A DNA stretch of 64,000 nucleotides from NCBI GenBank assembly GCA_004028505.1, contig MTKO01000041.1, positions 20,379-84,378 on the forward strand, written 5' to 3'. Positions 46,023 through 56,275 of this stretch are shown here, in pieces; positions within the stretch are counted from its first letter, which is position 1, and every line of letters starts with the position of its first letter. Below the pieces are notes generated by a model. The model saw only the letters and a list, made by a program, of their open reading frames with translations. It ran no database searches and was not told the DNA's origin. Position numbers and translations under genes: made by a program. Source of the DNA: Candidatus Electrothrix aarhusensis (GTDB taxonomy: Bacteria; Desulfobacterota; Desulfobulbia; Desulfobulbales; Desulfobulbaceae).

Positions 46023-46907
46023 TTACCCCAGCAGACTCTCCAAGGCGGATTCAAGATCAGGCCTTGCAAAGACATACCCCGACTCCTGGAGTTTACGAGG
46101 ATAGACCCGTGTACTGGCAAACAACAATTCCTGAGCCATTTCCCCGAGGAAAAGTGACAGAAAAAATTTTGGGACAGGAAAAAATGCTGGTCGTCGCAAC
46201 ATGTCACCGAGCACACGGGTGAATTGCTGATTTGTTACAGGATGGGGAGCAACGATGTTTACCGGTCCGTGAAGGCCCTCGTGCTTAATAATATACTGAA
46301 AGATATGAGCAACATCGTGAATGCTGACCCAGCTCATATGCTGGCTCCCGTCACCAACAACTCCTCCAAGACCCATCCTAAAGGGAGGCAACATCTTTGC
46401 CAAGGCTCCTCCATTTGGACTGAGCACCATCCCAAAACGCGTATTCACCACCCGAATACCGGCTTCTGCTGCGGGTAGAGTTGCTTCCTCCCAGGCCTGG
46501 GCCACATCAGAAAGAAATCCTGTTCCCTTCCTACTGCCTTCGTCCAACTCCTCATCACCCCGCTCTCCGTAAAAACCTATGGCAGATGCGGAAATCATGA
46601 GGCGAGGTTTATAAACAGCTGCTGCAAAAAATTCTGCAAGAAGCCGCGTCCCCTCTACCCTACTCTGTAGAATCCGCTTCTTTTTCTCTGCTGTCCATCG
46701 TCCCCGTGCCACATTTTCACCCGCAAGATGCACAACGACATCAATCCTATCGTCTTTTCCCAGCTGAACAATTTTTTGCTCAACATCCCAATACGGAGTA
46801 CGCTTGATATTCCGGTTCAAAGCAAAAATGCTATGCCCCTGCTCTGCCAACGAACGAGCGACCTCGGTGCCGATTAAACCGGATGCTCCAGAAATAAGAA
46901 TATTCAT
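46023..46907 (-). CDS. TIGR01777-family NAD(P)-binding epimerase-like protein
   Basis: Atypical short-chain dehydrogenase of about 294 residues. MNILISGASGLIGTEVARSL is the Rossmann loop; HLAGENVARGRWTAEKKKRI, the family hallmark SASAIGFYGERGDE, and RFGMVLSPNGGALAKMLPPF follow. The C-terminal DUF1731 part ends in LQESGYVFARPDLESALESL. Relatives (YfcH, SulA of cyanobacteria) lack the usual catalytic Tyr-Lys and have no settled reaction. Length and motifs are complete. Confidence 0.93.
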   Translation of the reverse strand: MNILISGASGLIGTEVARSLAEQGHSIFALNRNIKRTPYWDVEQKIVQLGKDDRIDVVVHLAGENVARGRWTAEKKKRILQSRVEGTRLLAEFFAAAVYKPRLMISASAIGFYGERGDEELDEGSRKGTGFLSDVAQAWEEATLPAAEAGIRVVNTRFGMVLSPNGGALAKMLPPFRMGLGGVVGDGSQHMSWVSIHDVAHIFQYIIKHEGLHGPVNIVAPHPVTNQQFTRVLGDMLRRPAFFPVPKFFLSLFLGEMAQELLFASTRVYPRKLQESGYVFARPDLESALESLLG

Positions 46908-47158
46908 TTTCCCTCCATAAAATTTATCCTCAGACTACCTCAGTCATAAAAGATCAGCGGCAAAAAGACAACCAGCCAAAAAACAAAGGCATACCTTCCG
47001 GCTCTTTTTTTACGCTTCCCTGAAAGGGAACTAACAAAACGGAAAAAAGATTGACAGCCCTCACCTCCCATGCTTGAATATCTTTTAATAATAGTGATAC
47101 CTTCTTTCAACCCTCAATTGTTCTTTTTTAACCTCACGAACAGCTTACCAATTTGCAC

Positions 47159-48546
47159 ATGGCATCAAAATCGAAAAATCCAATCTGGGCATTTTTGGCC
47201 TCTGTCAAACTTGCTCTGCTCCTTATCGCACTCCTTGCTTCAACCTCAATTATCGGGACGGTTATTCAGCAAAATAAGCCAGCTGAACATTATGTCGAAG
47301 AATGGGGTGAAGGTACTACCAAAGTAATCGAGACGCTCAATCTTGATGATATGTACAACTCTGTCTGGTTTCTCGGCCTGCTCGGAGCGTTCAGTCTCAA
47401 CCTCATTATTTGCAGCCTAGATCGCATTCCCACTGTGATCAAAATGGTGCGAAAAGATAATCTGGTCATTGATCCAGATCGCCTGCCCAAGATGAAGCTG
47501 CATAAAGAAGAAAAGCTGCAGGTACCCTTGCCACGACAACAGAAGAGGTAAAAAAGTATCTCAACCGGAAAGGGTGGAAAGGCGATAGCCGTGATAAAGA
47601 ATACGGCATTCTCTTTTTTTCCCAGAAAGGGGCGTGGACCCGCTATGGTGTCTATGTGGTGCATCTCTCCATTCTGATCATCCTGCTCGGAGCTGTCATA
47701 GGCTCTTCAACTGTTGCCACCAAAATTTTAGGGGATCGTGAATTTGCCTTTAAGGGAGGGATTTCTCTGCCGGAAACCGCACAAAGCGACTTCGTCTTTT
47801 CCTATGCCGATGAGAAAAAAATCCCTCTCGGCTTTACTGTCCGCTGTAATTATTTCGATATAGATTATTATCCCGGCACTGGTATGCCCAAGGATTACCT
47901 CTCCGGCCTGACTGTCATCGAAGACGGCAAGGAAGTGCTTACTACCACTATTGAGGTAAACAAACCCCTTATCTACAAGGGCATTACTTTTTATCAATCA
48001 AGTTATAATCAAATAGGTGCAGCCATTATCAAGCTGCGTGAAGTAACCAGTGGCAATATCCATGCCTTTCCAGTTGATCCACAAAACTATTCAGTAACCA
48101 ATAAATGGCAGGAAGGCGGAACAGATGCTATGATACGTATTCAATCCGCTCAGCCGATTCAGACACCTGACGGAAAGACCAGCACTCAGATGAAAATCTG
48201 GATGATGGATTCCGATGGCCCGCCATCCATGTTTCCTTTGATGTACGGAACTCCGGTCATTGTTGAACGCCCAAAGGCAACGTATGAACTGAGCATCAGC
48301 CCTCATTTTGCCACAGGCCTTCAGGTTGCAAAAGATCCCGGTGTTTGGTGGGTCTATACTGGCTGTGCTCTGATGCTCATAGGCTTATACATAGCCTTTT
48401 TTATGTCCCATCGAAAGATATGGGCCCATGTCTATGAAATAGATGGGCAACCCATGGTGCTTTTTGCCGGTCATGCCAATAAAAACAGCTTTGGGTTTAC
48501 CAAAACGTTTACCTCTCTTACAAATGACTTCGCAAAGAGAAAATAA
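47159..48546 (+). CDS. resB: System II cytochrome c maturation protein ResB/Ccs1 (one frameshift)
   Basis: Membrane half of the heme export/ligation complex. The N-terminal transmembrane segment FLASVKLALLLIALLAST starts the typical ResB opening, with FLGLLGAFSLNLIICSLDR as second segment. The break near 47521 is cured by one added G (GGGTACC), giving TLATTTEEVKKYL and then the third helix VVHLSILIILLGAVIG. A periplasmic domain (GFTVRCNYFDIDYYPGTG; ITFYQSSYNQIG) and a last helix YTGCALMLIGLYIAFFM follow. ccsB and a tetraheme cytochrome come next, a coherent unit. Confidence 0.92.
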
Positions 48547-48725
48547 CAACGAACCTGTTGAACCAAACCTCCTTTCCCAAAAGGCGGCATCCCGAGCAAG
48601 GCTCAAGACAACTAAAAACCCACTGAAAACATATCCGGCAAGTAATACAGCATGAGCAACATTACTTTCAGAGCTTCACCAAAAAATATTGGTCACGCAT
48701 AAATAACTACCCATCGGAAAGATAC

Positions 48726-49580
48726 ATGATGAACAGCTCTCAACTCTTTGGTTATACCACCATAATATATCTGCTCTCAGCGGCTTTTTACATAGGCCTG
48801 CTTGTTTTTCGTAACAGAAAAATCGGTTTTGTCGGCCTGATCCTTGCCAGCATCGGTGTTTTGATCCATACAGGGGCTCTTGGGCTGCGTTGGCACGAAT
48901 CCTACCAAGTCGGTATAGGCCATGCTCCTTTGACCAATATGTATGAATCGTTGGTCTTCTTTGCCTGGTGTACAACCCTCTTTTATATCCTACTGGAAGT
49001 GAAATTCAAGGCCAGTGTGCTAGGAGCTTTAGTTATGCCCTTGGCCGTCACCACGATGGCCTACGCCTCTTTTTCAACAGATATCAGTCGCCAAATCAGT
49101 CCGTTAATCCCTGCCCTTCAGTCCAACTGGCTCATTGCCCATGTTATCACCTGCTTTATCGGCTATGGGGCCTTTGCCGTTGCTGCTGGTATCGGAGTCA
49201 TTTATTTGTTTAAACATCTTGCTATCAATCGTAAGTTTTCACGAGACAACCTGCTCTCCACCCTTCCCGAGCTGCCTCTGCTTGATGACCTGACCCACAA
49301 AACCATCGTCTTCGGTTTCATGTGGCTGACAGCCGGTATTATCACCGGTGCTGTCTGGGCCAATGAGGCATGGGGAACCTACTGGAGCTGGGATCCCAAG
49401 GAAACTTGGTCCATCATTACTTGGTTTGTCTATGCCCTGGCTCTGCATGCTCGATTCACCCGTGGCTGGAACGGCCCCCGCATCGCTTGGCTGGCGATAA
49501 TAGGCTTTCTTTCTGTCTTTTTCACCTATTTCGGTGTAAACTTCCTTTTAGCAGGGTTGCACAGTTACGGGGCCAGCTAA
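48726..49580 (+). CDS. ccsB: Cytochrome c biogenesis protein CcsA/CcsB family
   Basis: Partner of ResB in System II; presents heme to apocytochrome. 284 residues with about eight transmembrane helices. The WWD heme-binding motif is WGTYWSWDPKETWSIITW near residue 219. Conserved His residues lie in GLRWHESYQVG, NWLIAHVITCF and YALALHARFTRG. It follows resB by about 180 bases and precedes the tetraheme cytochrome gene. Confidence 0.95.
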   Translation: MMNSSQLFGYTTIIYLLSAAFYIGLLVFRNRKIGFVGLILASIGVLIHTGALGLRWHESYQVGIGHAPLTNMYESLVFFAWCTTLFYILLEVKFKASVLGALVMPLAVTTMAYASFSTDISRQISPLIPALQSNWLIAHVITCFIGYGAFAVAAGIGVIYLFKHLAINRKFSRDNLLSTLPELPLLDDLTHKTIVFGFMWLTAGIITGAVWANEAWGTYWSWDPKETWSIITWFVYALALHARFTRGWNGPRIAWLAIIGFLSVFFTYFGVNFLLAGLHSYGAS

Positions 49581-49696
49581 GACAGGCACCTCTCCAGAGT
49601 TCCCTGCTTGACAAAACCAAAGAGACAAGCTATACAGCGGAAGTTATTAGACAACATTCAGTTGATCTTTATCACTTTTTTAAAGGAGGATGCAGC

Positions 49697-50218
49697 ATGA
49701 ACAAGGCGTTACTATTCGGTATTGCTCTTGCAATGGTTTGCGGCGCAGGACTGAGCATCAGCACAGCAGCAGAGGAAGCACCAGCCAACCAAGGACCGGA
49801 AGTTATTAAAATCACCGACGGTACAGAGAAATCCATGAACCCTGCTTATTTTCCGCATTGGGATCATCAAAACCGCCTGAAAGATTTCGAGGACAGCAAA
49901 GGCCGGAAAAGCTGCGCCATCTGCCATCACGGAAAAAGTGCTGACAACAAACAGGTTGAATATGCCGAGGCCGAGGAACCTAAGAGCAGGAAATGCAATA
50001 CCTGCCATAATAAAAATGATGACGGTATCAGTCTTGAAGGAAAAATATCTGGTGTTCCTCTTCCGCTGACTTCACCTATCCAACGCGCAGGTCATGGTCG
50101 TTGTGCAGGATGTCATAAGGATCAAAAGAGCACCGCGACACCTCCGGTCAACCTGATGATGTGTACAACCTGCCATGCCAAATTCAAAGACAAAGTGACA
50201 GAAGAAAAAGATAAATAA
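49697..50218 (+). CDS. Periplasmic tetraheme c-type cytochrome (class III-like)
   Basis: 173 residues: a signal peptide (LLFGIALAMVCGAGLSIS) and four CxxCH heme sites: CAICHH, CNTCHN, CAGCHK and CTTCHA, with separate His for bis-His ligation (PHWDHQNR, RAGHGRC). Arrangement and size fit class III (cytochrome c3/c7-like) electron carriers of sulfate reducers, which link periplasmic hydrogenases or formate dehydrogenases to membrane complexes. AAAGGAGG lies before the ATG. Directly after the maturation genes and before a strong terminator. Confidence 0.92.
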   Translation: MNKALLFGIALAMVCGAGLSISTAAEEAPANQGPEVIKITDGTEKSMNPAYFPHWDHQNRLKDFEDSKGRKSCAICHHGKSADNKQVEYAEAEEPKSRKCNTCHNKNDDGISLEGKISGVPLPLTSPIQRAGHGRCAGCHKDQKSTATPPVNLMMCTTCHAKFKDKVTEEKDK

Positions 50219-50251
50219 GAACGAATTGCCCACCTAAATTAGCTACGTATT

Positions 50252-50283
50252 AAAAAAGGCTGCCTTCTCAGGCAGCCTTTTTT
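50252..50283. terminator. Bidirectional terminator between the cytochrome and glyS genes
   Basis: AAAAAAGGCTGCC-TTCTCA-GGCAGCCTTTTTT: a 13-bp stem with A/T tails on both strands, placed between the 3' ends of two convergent genes. Confidence 0.95.
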
Positions 50284-50310
50284 ATTGCACAACATACCGA
50301 TTCTACGCTT

Positions 50311-52381
50311 CTACTCTACGTGCATTCGGGAAATATCACCCACCTGGCGAACCAAGTCACCCAAGCCTGTCAACAAGTTTAACCGGTTAGCCCGGATTGC
50401 TAAATCCTCATCCATCACCATGACATCATCAAAGAAGCGATCCACAGGTTCTTTCATGGTCAACATAGCTGCCAAGGCCTCGCTGTAGGCCCGGTTCTCA
50501 ATCATTGGGCGCACCTGCTCCTGAACAGCAGTACAGGTTAAAAACAGCTCTTTTTCCGCCTCTTCAGCAAAAAGGGCAGGATCAACCCCTGTTTCAAGAT
50601 TCCCTTTGGTGATATTACGGATTCGCTTAAAAGAACCGGCCAGCACGGCAAACTCTTCCCGATTCCGCATACTGTCTAGGGCCTCTATCCGGGCTAGGCA
50701 ATCCATGAGATCATCAAACCCCGCCGAGGTCGCCGCCTCGACCACCTCCTGTTTCATCCCGGAGGCGATCAGGTCATTCTCAAAACGGAGACGAATAAAA
50801 GCGATGAGCTGTTCCAAGGTATCCTCTGCCGGAGTCACCTTATCGGCATAGCCCTGCAAAGCCTGTTCAGCCAGCTCAACCAAGGATATATGCACATTAT
50901 GATGGCGAAGAATAGAGATAATCCCCAAGGCCAACCGCCGCTGTCCAAAGGCATCCTTATTGCCGGTCGGGCGCTCATTAATGGCAAAGCACCCAACCAT
51001 CGTGTCCATTCGATCCGCCAACCCCACCACTGCACCGAGCAGAGAGGCAGGCAATTGCCCTCCTGCCCGAACCGGCTGGTAATGCTCATGCACAGCATCG
51101 GCAACCGCAGGCTTTTCTCCATCCAGCAGGGCATAATCCCGACCGATAATTCCCTGGAGGGAGGGGAACTCGCCGACCATTTCGGTCAGCAGGTCGGCTT
51201 TGGCCAATTGCGCGGCTCGTTTTGCCTCTTCCTGCATGTCCGGGGCCAGTCGTTTTGCCAGGAACGATGCAAGCGCAACCAAGCGTTCACTTTTCTCGGC
51301 CATAGTTCCCAGCTTACGCTGAAAAATAATCCCGGTAAGATCAGCCATCCGGTCCGCAAGGGGCTTCTCTTTGTCCTTATTAAAGAAAAACAGTCCGTCC
51401 TCAAGGCGAGCCCGCAGAACACGCTCATGCCCGTTGGCGGCCATTGCTTTATTCTTAACATCGGTATTATTCACGGCAACGAAAAAGGGCAGCAGAGCCC
51501 CTTGGCTGTCCTTCACGGGAAAATACTTTTGATGCTCACGCATGGAGGTGATCAGGGCCTCATCAGGCAGGGCTAAGAATTTCTCATCAAAGCTGCCGCA
51601 AATCCCCCAAGGGATCTCCACCAGATTAGTCACCGTATCAATCAGTCCTTCATCCAAAACAGGCTGGCCTTTGTCCCCTACCCGCTCAGAGACCGCCTTC
51701 TTTACGACGTCAATAACAGCCTCACGTCGAGCAGCCTGGTCAACCATCACAGATTTGGCCAGCAATACTTCCTGATAATGATCAAAATCGCGAATCTCCA
51801 CCGGCTCTGGATCCATAAAACGGTGCCCGAGGTTGTTGCCCCGGTCCGTACCCCTTCAATCGTCAGATCAACAACCTTGCCGTCATACAGGGCCAAAATC
51901 CACTGGAGAGGACGGGCAAAGGTCATACTGCTTTCGGCCCAGCGCATGGATTTAGGAAAGGGAATAGAGTGCAAAAGTTCATCCAGCAGAGCAGGAAGTA
52001 ACTCACCGGTCTTCTGTCCCTTGATTTCCTCCACTGCCATCAGGTACTCGCCCTTCTTGGTCTCGATAATCTGTAAATCTTCCACAGCAACCCCTCGGGA
52101 ACGGGCAAACCCCTGGGCAGCTTGGTCGGTTGACCATCCGCATCAAAGGCAGCCATTTTGGCTGGCCCTGTGTGTTCCTGACGGCGATCTTCCTGGCGAG
52201 TCTGAAGTCCATCGACAGCCAAGGTCAGGCGACGTGGAGTTCCCACGGTGCGAACCGCGCTGAAACTCAGCCCCAGTTCCTTGAGTTGAGCCTGAGAGGC
52301 CTGTTCCATAAAGGCCAAGGCAGGCTGTATATAACTGGCAGGTATCTCTTCTGTTCCGATTTCAAAAAGTAATTGTGTCAT
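50311..52381 (-). CDS. glyS: Glycine-tRNA ligase beta subunit (two frameshifts)
   Basis: Beta chain of the alpha2beta2 bacterial glycyl-tRNA synthetase, about 690 residues. It opens MTQLLFEIGTEEIPASYIQP with GTPRRLTLAV; the middle has IPFPKSMRW and RPLQWILAL, EIPWGICGSFDEKFLALP and EHQKYFPV; then NERPTGNKDAFGQRRLALGI; the end has the anticodon-binding-like FFDDVMVMDEDLAIRANRL. Breaks near 52121 (AAGGCT written AAGCT) and near 51841 (a G run) each lack one base. glyQ (alpha) is not adjacent in this window. An enzyme essential for translation broken twice points to assembly error. Confidence 0.93.
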
Positions 52382-53030
52382 TGGTTCAACAGTCCAGGGG
52401 ATAATATTCAGGAAAACGGCATTTCCAAGATGAATTTATGGCAGGATATGCTCACAGGACGAATCGCTGTTCCGTCTTCAATCGACATCGGCACATTCCC
52501 TCTTTTCCTCGCATGATAGGCGAAAGAATACGAGAAAAGATATCATACCGGAAGATCTCCGACCCGGCAAGCAGTATAATGGGGCAGTAACAACGGGAAA
52601 ACAGAGAGTCGTCTCCTTGCCTTCTTTTTTCGACAGACAAAGATCCCTGTTTTATCGCCTGAATCCGAGGCAAGTCAATCAACAAATCAACTAATAGGAC
52701 ATACTCAACTGATACGTATAGACATTATGCGCCTTCCTCAAAGATTGACGACAAAAAAGTTGCTTTTTCTCGACGCTTCTTGTAATTACCCTTAATGTGT
52801 TTCGGCTGTTATCAGAAGAATGCAGGCGAAGGACCCACGCATTCCAAAAAAACACCTCTAAGAGATGCTGTGACACCAACGTGGCGGGAAAAACGCGTTG
52901 AGCAAAAAAAATAATTCGGTTTTTTTTGACCCAACGGAAAGGCTAAAACCTAGCTCTGATCCTCTTCTCACGGTATACGAAACCAAGTACCACATACTAT
53001 CAACCCGCCCTGTAATATATTTTTCATGAC
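52382..53030. other. Intergenic region upstream of the export locus
   Basis: 649 bases between divergent glyS and wzm. Short open frames here show no ribosome site, no codon pattern and no recognisable protein. The stretch is low in GC towards 52880-52930. It should hold the promoter of the polysaccharide locus, which I cannot pinpoint. Confidence 0.55.
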
Positions 53031-53831
53031 ATGAACAGTCTTTTATCTTTTTTTCGACTCCTCTACACTCGCCGTCGCCTGATAACCGCTATGGCGATGA
53101 GAGAAATACGTGCGCAGTATGTGGGCTCCTCACTCGGGCTTCTGTGGACGCTGATTCATCCGCTCGTGATGATCACGGTGTTCTGGTTTGTTTTCAGCGT
53201 GGGATTCAAGGCAAAGCCTTTGAATGATGTACCGTTTATCGTCTGGCTGACAGCAGGTCTGGCTCCCTGGTACATCTTTTCCGATATTATCAGTGGTTCA
53301 ACCAATATTATTATTGCTCATGGCCATTTGGTAAAAAAAACCATTTTTTCTCCACAGATCCTGCCAGTGGTGAAAATTCTGTCCAGCCTAGTCACCCATA
53401 CTATTTTCATGCTCGTGCTGCTTGTCCTGCTGCTCTTTCAGCAGATGCCCTTCAGTCTGTATTATTTCCAGGCCGGGTATTATCTTTTCTGCATGCTAGT
53501 GCTTGCCTTGGGGATTTCGTGGACCTTATCTGCCCTGAACGTCTTTGTCCGTGATGTGGCCCAACTTGTCACGGTTCTCCTTCAGGTTGGCTTTTGGGTT
53601 ACTCCGATTTTCTGGGACATCACAATGATGCCCCCTAAGGTGCAATGGTTTCTCAAGCTGAATCCTGTCTACTATATTATTCAGGGTTATCGAGATTCAT
53701 TTATTACCTTTCAGCCCTTTTGGAACCATCTAGCATACACTGTGTATTACTGGCTCTTCACTCTTACAATGCTGGCCAGCGGTGCATATATTTTCAAGAA
53801 ACTGAAGCCTCAGTTTCCCGACGTGCTGTAG
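53031..53831 (+). CDS. wzm: ABC-2 type polysaccharide export permease (Wzm-like)
   Basis: Membrane subunit of an O-antigen/teichoic-acid class exporter. 266 residues with six predicted helices, after the cytoplasmic gate helix LITAMAMREIRAQYVGSSLG typical of Wzm/TagG. Helices include LVMITVFWFVFSVGF, IFMLVLLVLLLF and YYWLFTLTMLASGAYIF; VLLQVGFWVTPIFWD and LNPVYYIIQGYRDS are family marks. The ATP-binding partner starts five bases after the stop. Confidence 0.94.
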   Translation: MNSLLSFFRLLYTRRRLITAMAMREIRAQYVGSSLGLLWTLIHPLVMITVFWFVFSVGFKAKPLNDVPFIVWLTAGLAPWYIFSDIISGSTNIIIAHGHLVKKTIFSPQILPVVKILSSLVTHTIFMLVLLVLLLFQQMPFSLYYFQAGYYLFCMLVLALGISWTLSALNVFVRDVAQLVTVLLQVGFWVTPIFWDITMMPPKVQWFLKLNPVYYIIQGYRDSFITFQPFWNHLAYTVYYWLFTLTMLASGAYIFKKLKPQFPDVL

Positions 53832-53835
53832 CCCT

Positions 53836-55160
53836 ATGTCTGATTCAGCAATCTCGGTTCATAATGTAACCAAAACATATTCGCTCTACCGAAAACCGGT
53901 GCATCGGCTTTTGGAGATATTTCATCCGTATGGAAAGAAATATCATACGCCGTTTTGCGCACTCAATAATATCAATTTTGATATCAAAAAAGGGCAAGCC
54001 TCGGTGTTATAGGGAGAAATGGTAGCGGCAAATCATCCTTGCTTCAGCTCATCACCGGTATCCAGCAGCCTACTTCAGGAACTGTGGCGGTGGATGGACG
54101 TATCTCTGCCCTGCTTGAGCTTGGTGCTGGTTTCAATCCAGAATTTACCGGAAGGGAAAACGTTTATCTCAATACGGCAATTCAGGGGTTTTCTGAAAAA
54201 GATACTGACGAGCGATTCCAGAAAATTGCAGAGTTCGCTGATATTGGAGAATTTATCGACCGGCCAGTCAAAACCTACTCCAGCGGTATGTATATCCGCT
54301 TGGCCTTTGCTGCTGCGGTCAGCGTGAAGCCAGAAATCCTCATTGTTGACGAGGCACTTTCTGTCGGTGATATCTTTTTCCAGCAAAAATGCATGACCCA
54401 TATGCAAAAAATGATGGAAGGCTGCACTATTGTGCTGGTCAGCCATGATATGCACTCGATTATCAACCTCTGCGATCGAGTCCTGCTTCTGGAAAACGGA
54501 CAGGTGACCTTTGATGGAACACCGGTGGAGGGCGTCAGTCAGTACACCAAGATACTCCATGACGAGCATTTTAGCGGCAGCAAGGAAACCACCGAGCGTG
54601 CCGATATCCTGCCGCAGGATGTCGCGGAAAAAATAACAGATCTCGTAGCTGACTTTTCCGAATGGGTACGTGTACCCGATAAAAACCGTTCCGGTGTTGA
54701 GCAGGTCATTATTGAGTCCTTAAGTATCACCAGCCAAGGAAAACCGATCAATGTAGTACAGCAAGGGGATATCGTCAGTATACGAATGTTGGTCCATGCC
54801 ACCACAGACATGGATGAAATTATTTTTGGATATAATATCAAAGATAGAGTGGGAAATGCTCTCTTTGGTGAAAACAGCCTCTGTCTTGACGACCTTGGTC
54901 TGCATCTTGAGGCAGGATACAATCTTGTTGAATATTCCTTTCGTTGGCCAGAGGTCTATCCCTATAAATATACAATCACTGTGGGGATTGGCCAAGGCTT
55001 GGTTTCGCTGGGACATGTTGTGCAGTGCTGGGCTCATGATATCGCCTCAATAACAGCCGTAACCCCTGGTCGCTCTATTCACGGTATGTTTAATAATGAC
55101 TTGGAATCGCTGTCTGTTTCTCCTGTACAGCAAGTAAAGGAATCGGCATCGGAGAGATGA
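53836..55160 (+). CDS. wzt: Polysaccharide export ATP-binding protein (Wzt-like, one frameshift)
   Basis: Nucleotide-binding subunit of the exporter, about 441 residues. The ATG at 53836 opens SDSAISVHNVTKTYSLYRKP. One base is missing near 54003; afterwards come Walker A GRNGSGKSSLL, ELGAGFNPEFTGRENVYLN, signature KTYSSGMYIRLAFA, Walker B ILIVDEALSVGD and the switch VLVSHDM. The last 160 residues form a Wzt C-terminal beta domain (SITSQGKPINVVQQGD; FGYNIKDRVGNALFGENS), which in O9a-type systems binds the modified end of the glycan. That implies a capped polymer, matching the methyltransferases downstream. Confidence 0.92.
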
Positions 55161-55208
55161 AAAGGTACATCCTTTCAAAAGAAAGGATAAAAAAACTATA
55201 TAAAAACA

Positions 55209-56201
55209 ATGAAACCTGACAATCAGCCAACGGATCAATACAACGGAGAAATTTTTTTATACTACGGGGATATCTCACGAGAAGGGTACAGTCAAATCTC
55301 AGCCTTATATGAGGAACGAACTGAAAAAAAAGATAAGATTTGTTTGATTCTTATTACAGATGGCGGTGACCCGGACGCAGCTTATCGTATCGCCCGTGCT
55401 ACAAATCATCACTTCGACGATGTAGAAATATTAATTCCAGATATCTGCAAATCAGCGGGTACATTACTGTGTATTGGAGCTCAAAAACTTATATTTGGTG
55501 ACAGAGGAGAACTTGGCCCTCTTGATATTCAGCTTTCTAAACCGGATGAAATGCTTGAAAGAATGTCAGGGTTGGACATAATACAAGCTATTAACGCTCT
55601 TCAAAATCAAACGATGGATGCCTTTCGTTCTTACCTGGTTGATATCAGGATGGGGACAGGTATTCATACCAAGACAGCGGCTGATATTGCAACTAAGCTT
55701 GCCGATGATTTTATTGCACCAATTGCGGCGAGAATAGATCCTCTGACTCTTGGAGAACATCAAAGAGCTATGCAGATAGCATATGATTATGGAGAGCGAT
55801 TGAGTAATATGACAAAGTCTCTACAGCATGATGCGCTCGTTAAGCTGGTGAGTGGCTATCCATCTCATGGCTTTGTCATAGATAGAAAAGAAGCTGGCAG
55901 CTTGTTTGAAAATGTTGTTGCTCCAGATAATCTTACGGAGAATATATATTGGTGGTCAAGGCAACTCTTGAAAAAAATTACGTATCCTAAGGTGCCGATT
56001 ATTCTTGATGTAAAGAAGGAAGGATTGCTTGATACAAAACATGAACAGCAGGAGGATGCAGATGAAATCGATAACCAGCGAATCGAAGAAGACGGTCAAA
56101 ATATTAATGGAACAACAGGCTGTAAAGGCAAAAATGATGAGCCGAATTTTGACCAGTCAAATAAATCGAAAGATAAGTCGAGGAAGTCAACCCGCAAGTG
56201 A
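55209..56201 (+). CDS. SDH-type serine proteinase (ClpP/crotonase-fold, SppA-like)
   Basis: 330 residues of the serine dehydrogenase proteinase / SppA-like fold. ICLILITDGGDPDAAYRIA gives the oxyanion loop, PDICKSAGTLLCIGAQKLIF the nucleophile Ser next to Lys-Ser-Ala-Gly, and FGDRGELGPLDIQLSK the following family block. No signal peptide or membrane helix, so it is cytoplasmic. The last 60 residues are low-complexity and charged (KHEQQEDADEIDN; SNKSKDKSRKSTRK). AT-richer than its neighbours and unrelated to glycan work, it looks like an insertion into the locus. Confidence 0.82.
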   Translation: MKPDNQPTDQYNGEIFLYYGDISREGYSQISALYEERTEKKDKICLILITDGGDPDAAYRIARATNHHFDDVEILIPDICKSAGTLLCIGAQKLIFGDRGELGPLDIQLSKPDEMLERMSGLDIIQAINALQNQTMDAFRSYLVDIRMGTGIHTKTAADIATKLADDFIAPIAARIDPLTLGEHQRAMQIAYDYGERLSNMTKSLQHDALVKLVSGYPSHGFVIDRKEAGSLFENVVAPDNLTENIYWWSRQLLKKITYPKVPIILDVKKEGLLDTKHEQQEDADEIDNQRIEEDGQNINGTTGCKGKNDEPNFDQSNKSKDKSRKSTRK

Positions 56202-56275
56202 ACAAGCAAGGAATTTAACAAAGCATAGAAAATGTTTTGATGTTCGCTACCTGTAGATTTTATATCTGATACCAC

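Noticed and set aside
52452..52879. Two short minus-strand open frames upstream of glyS that might be a leader or small genes
   Set aside because: No ribosome sites, biased composition without codon preference, no recognisable sequence.
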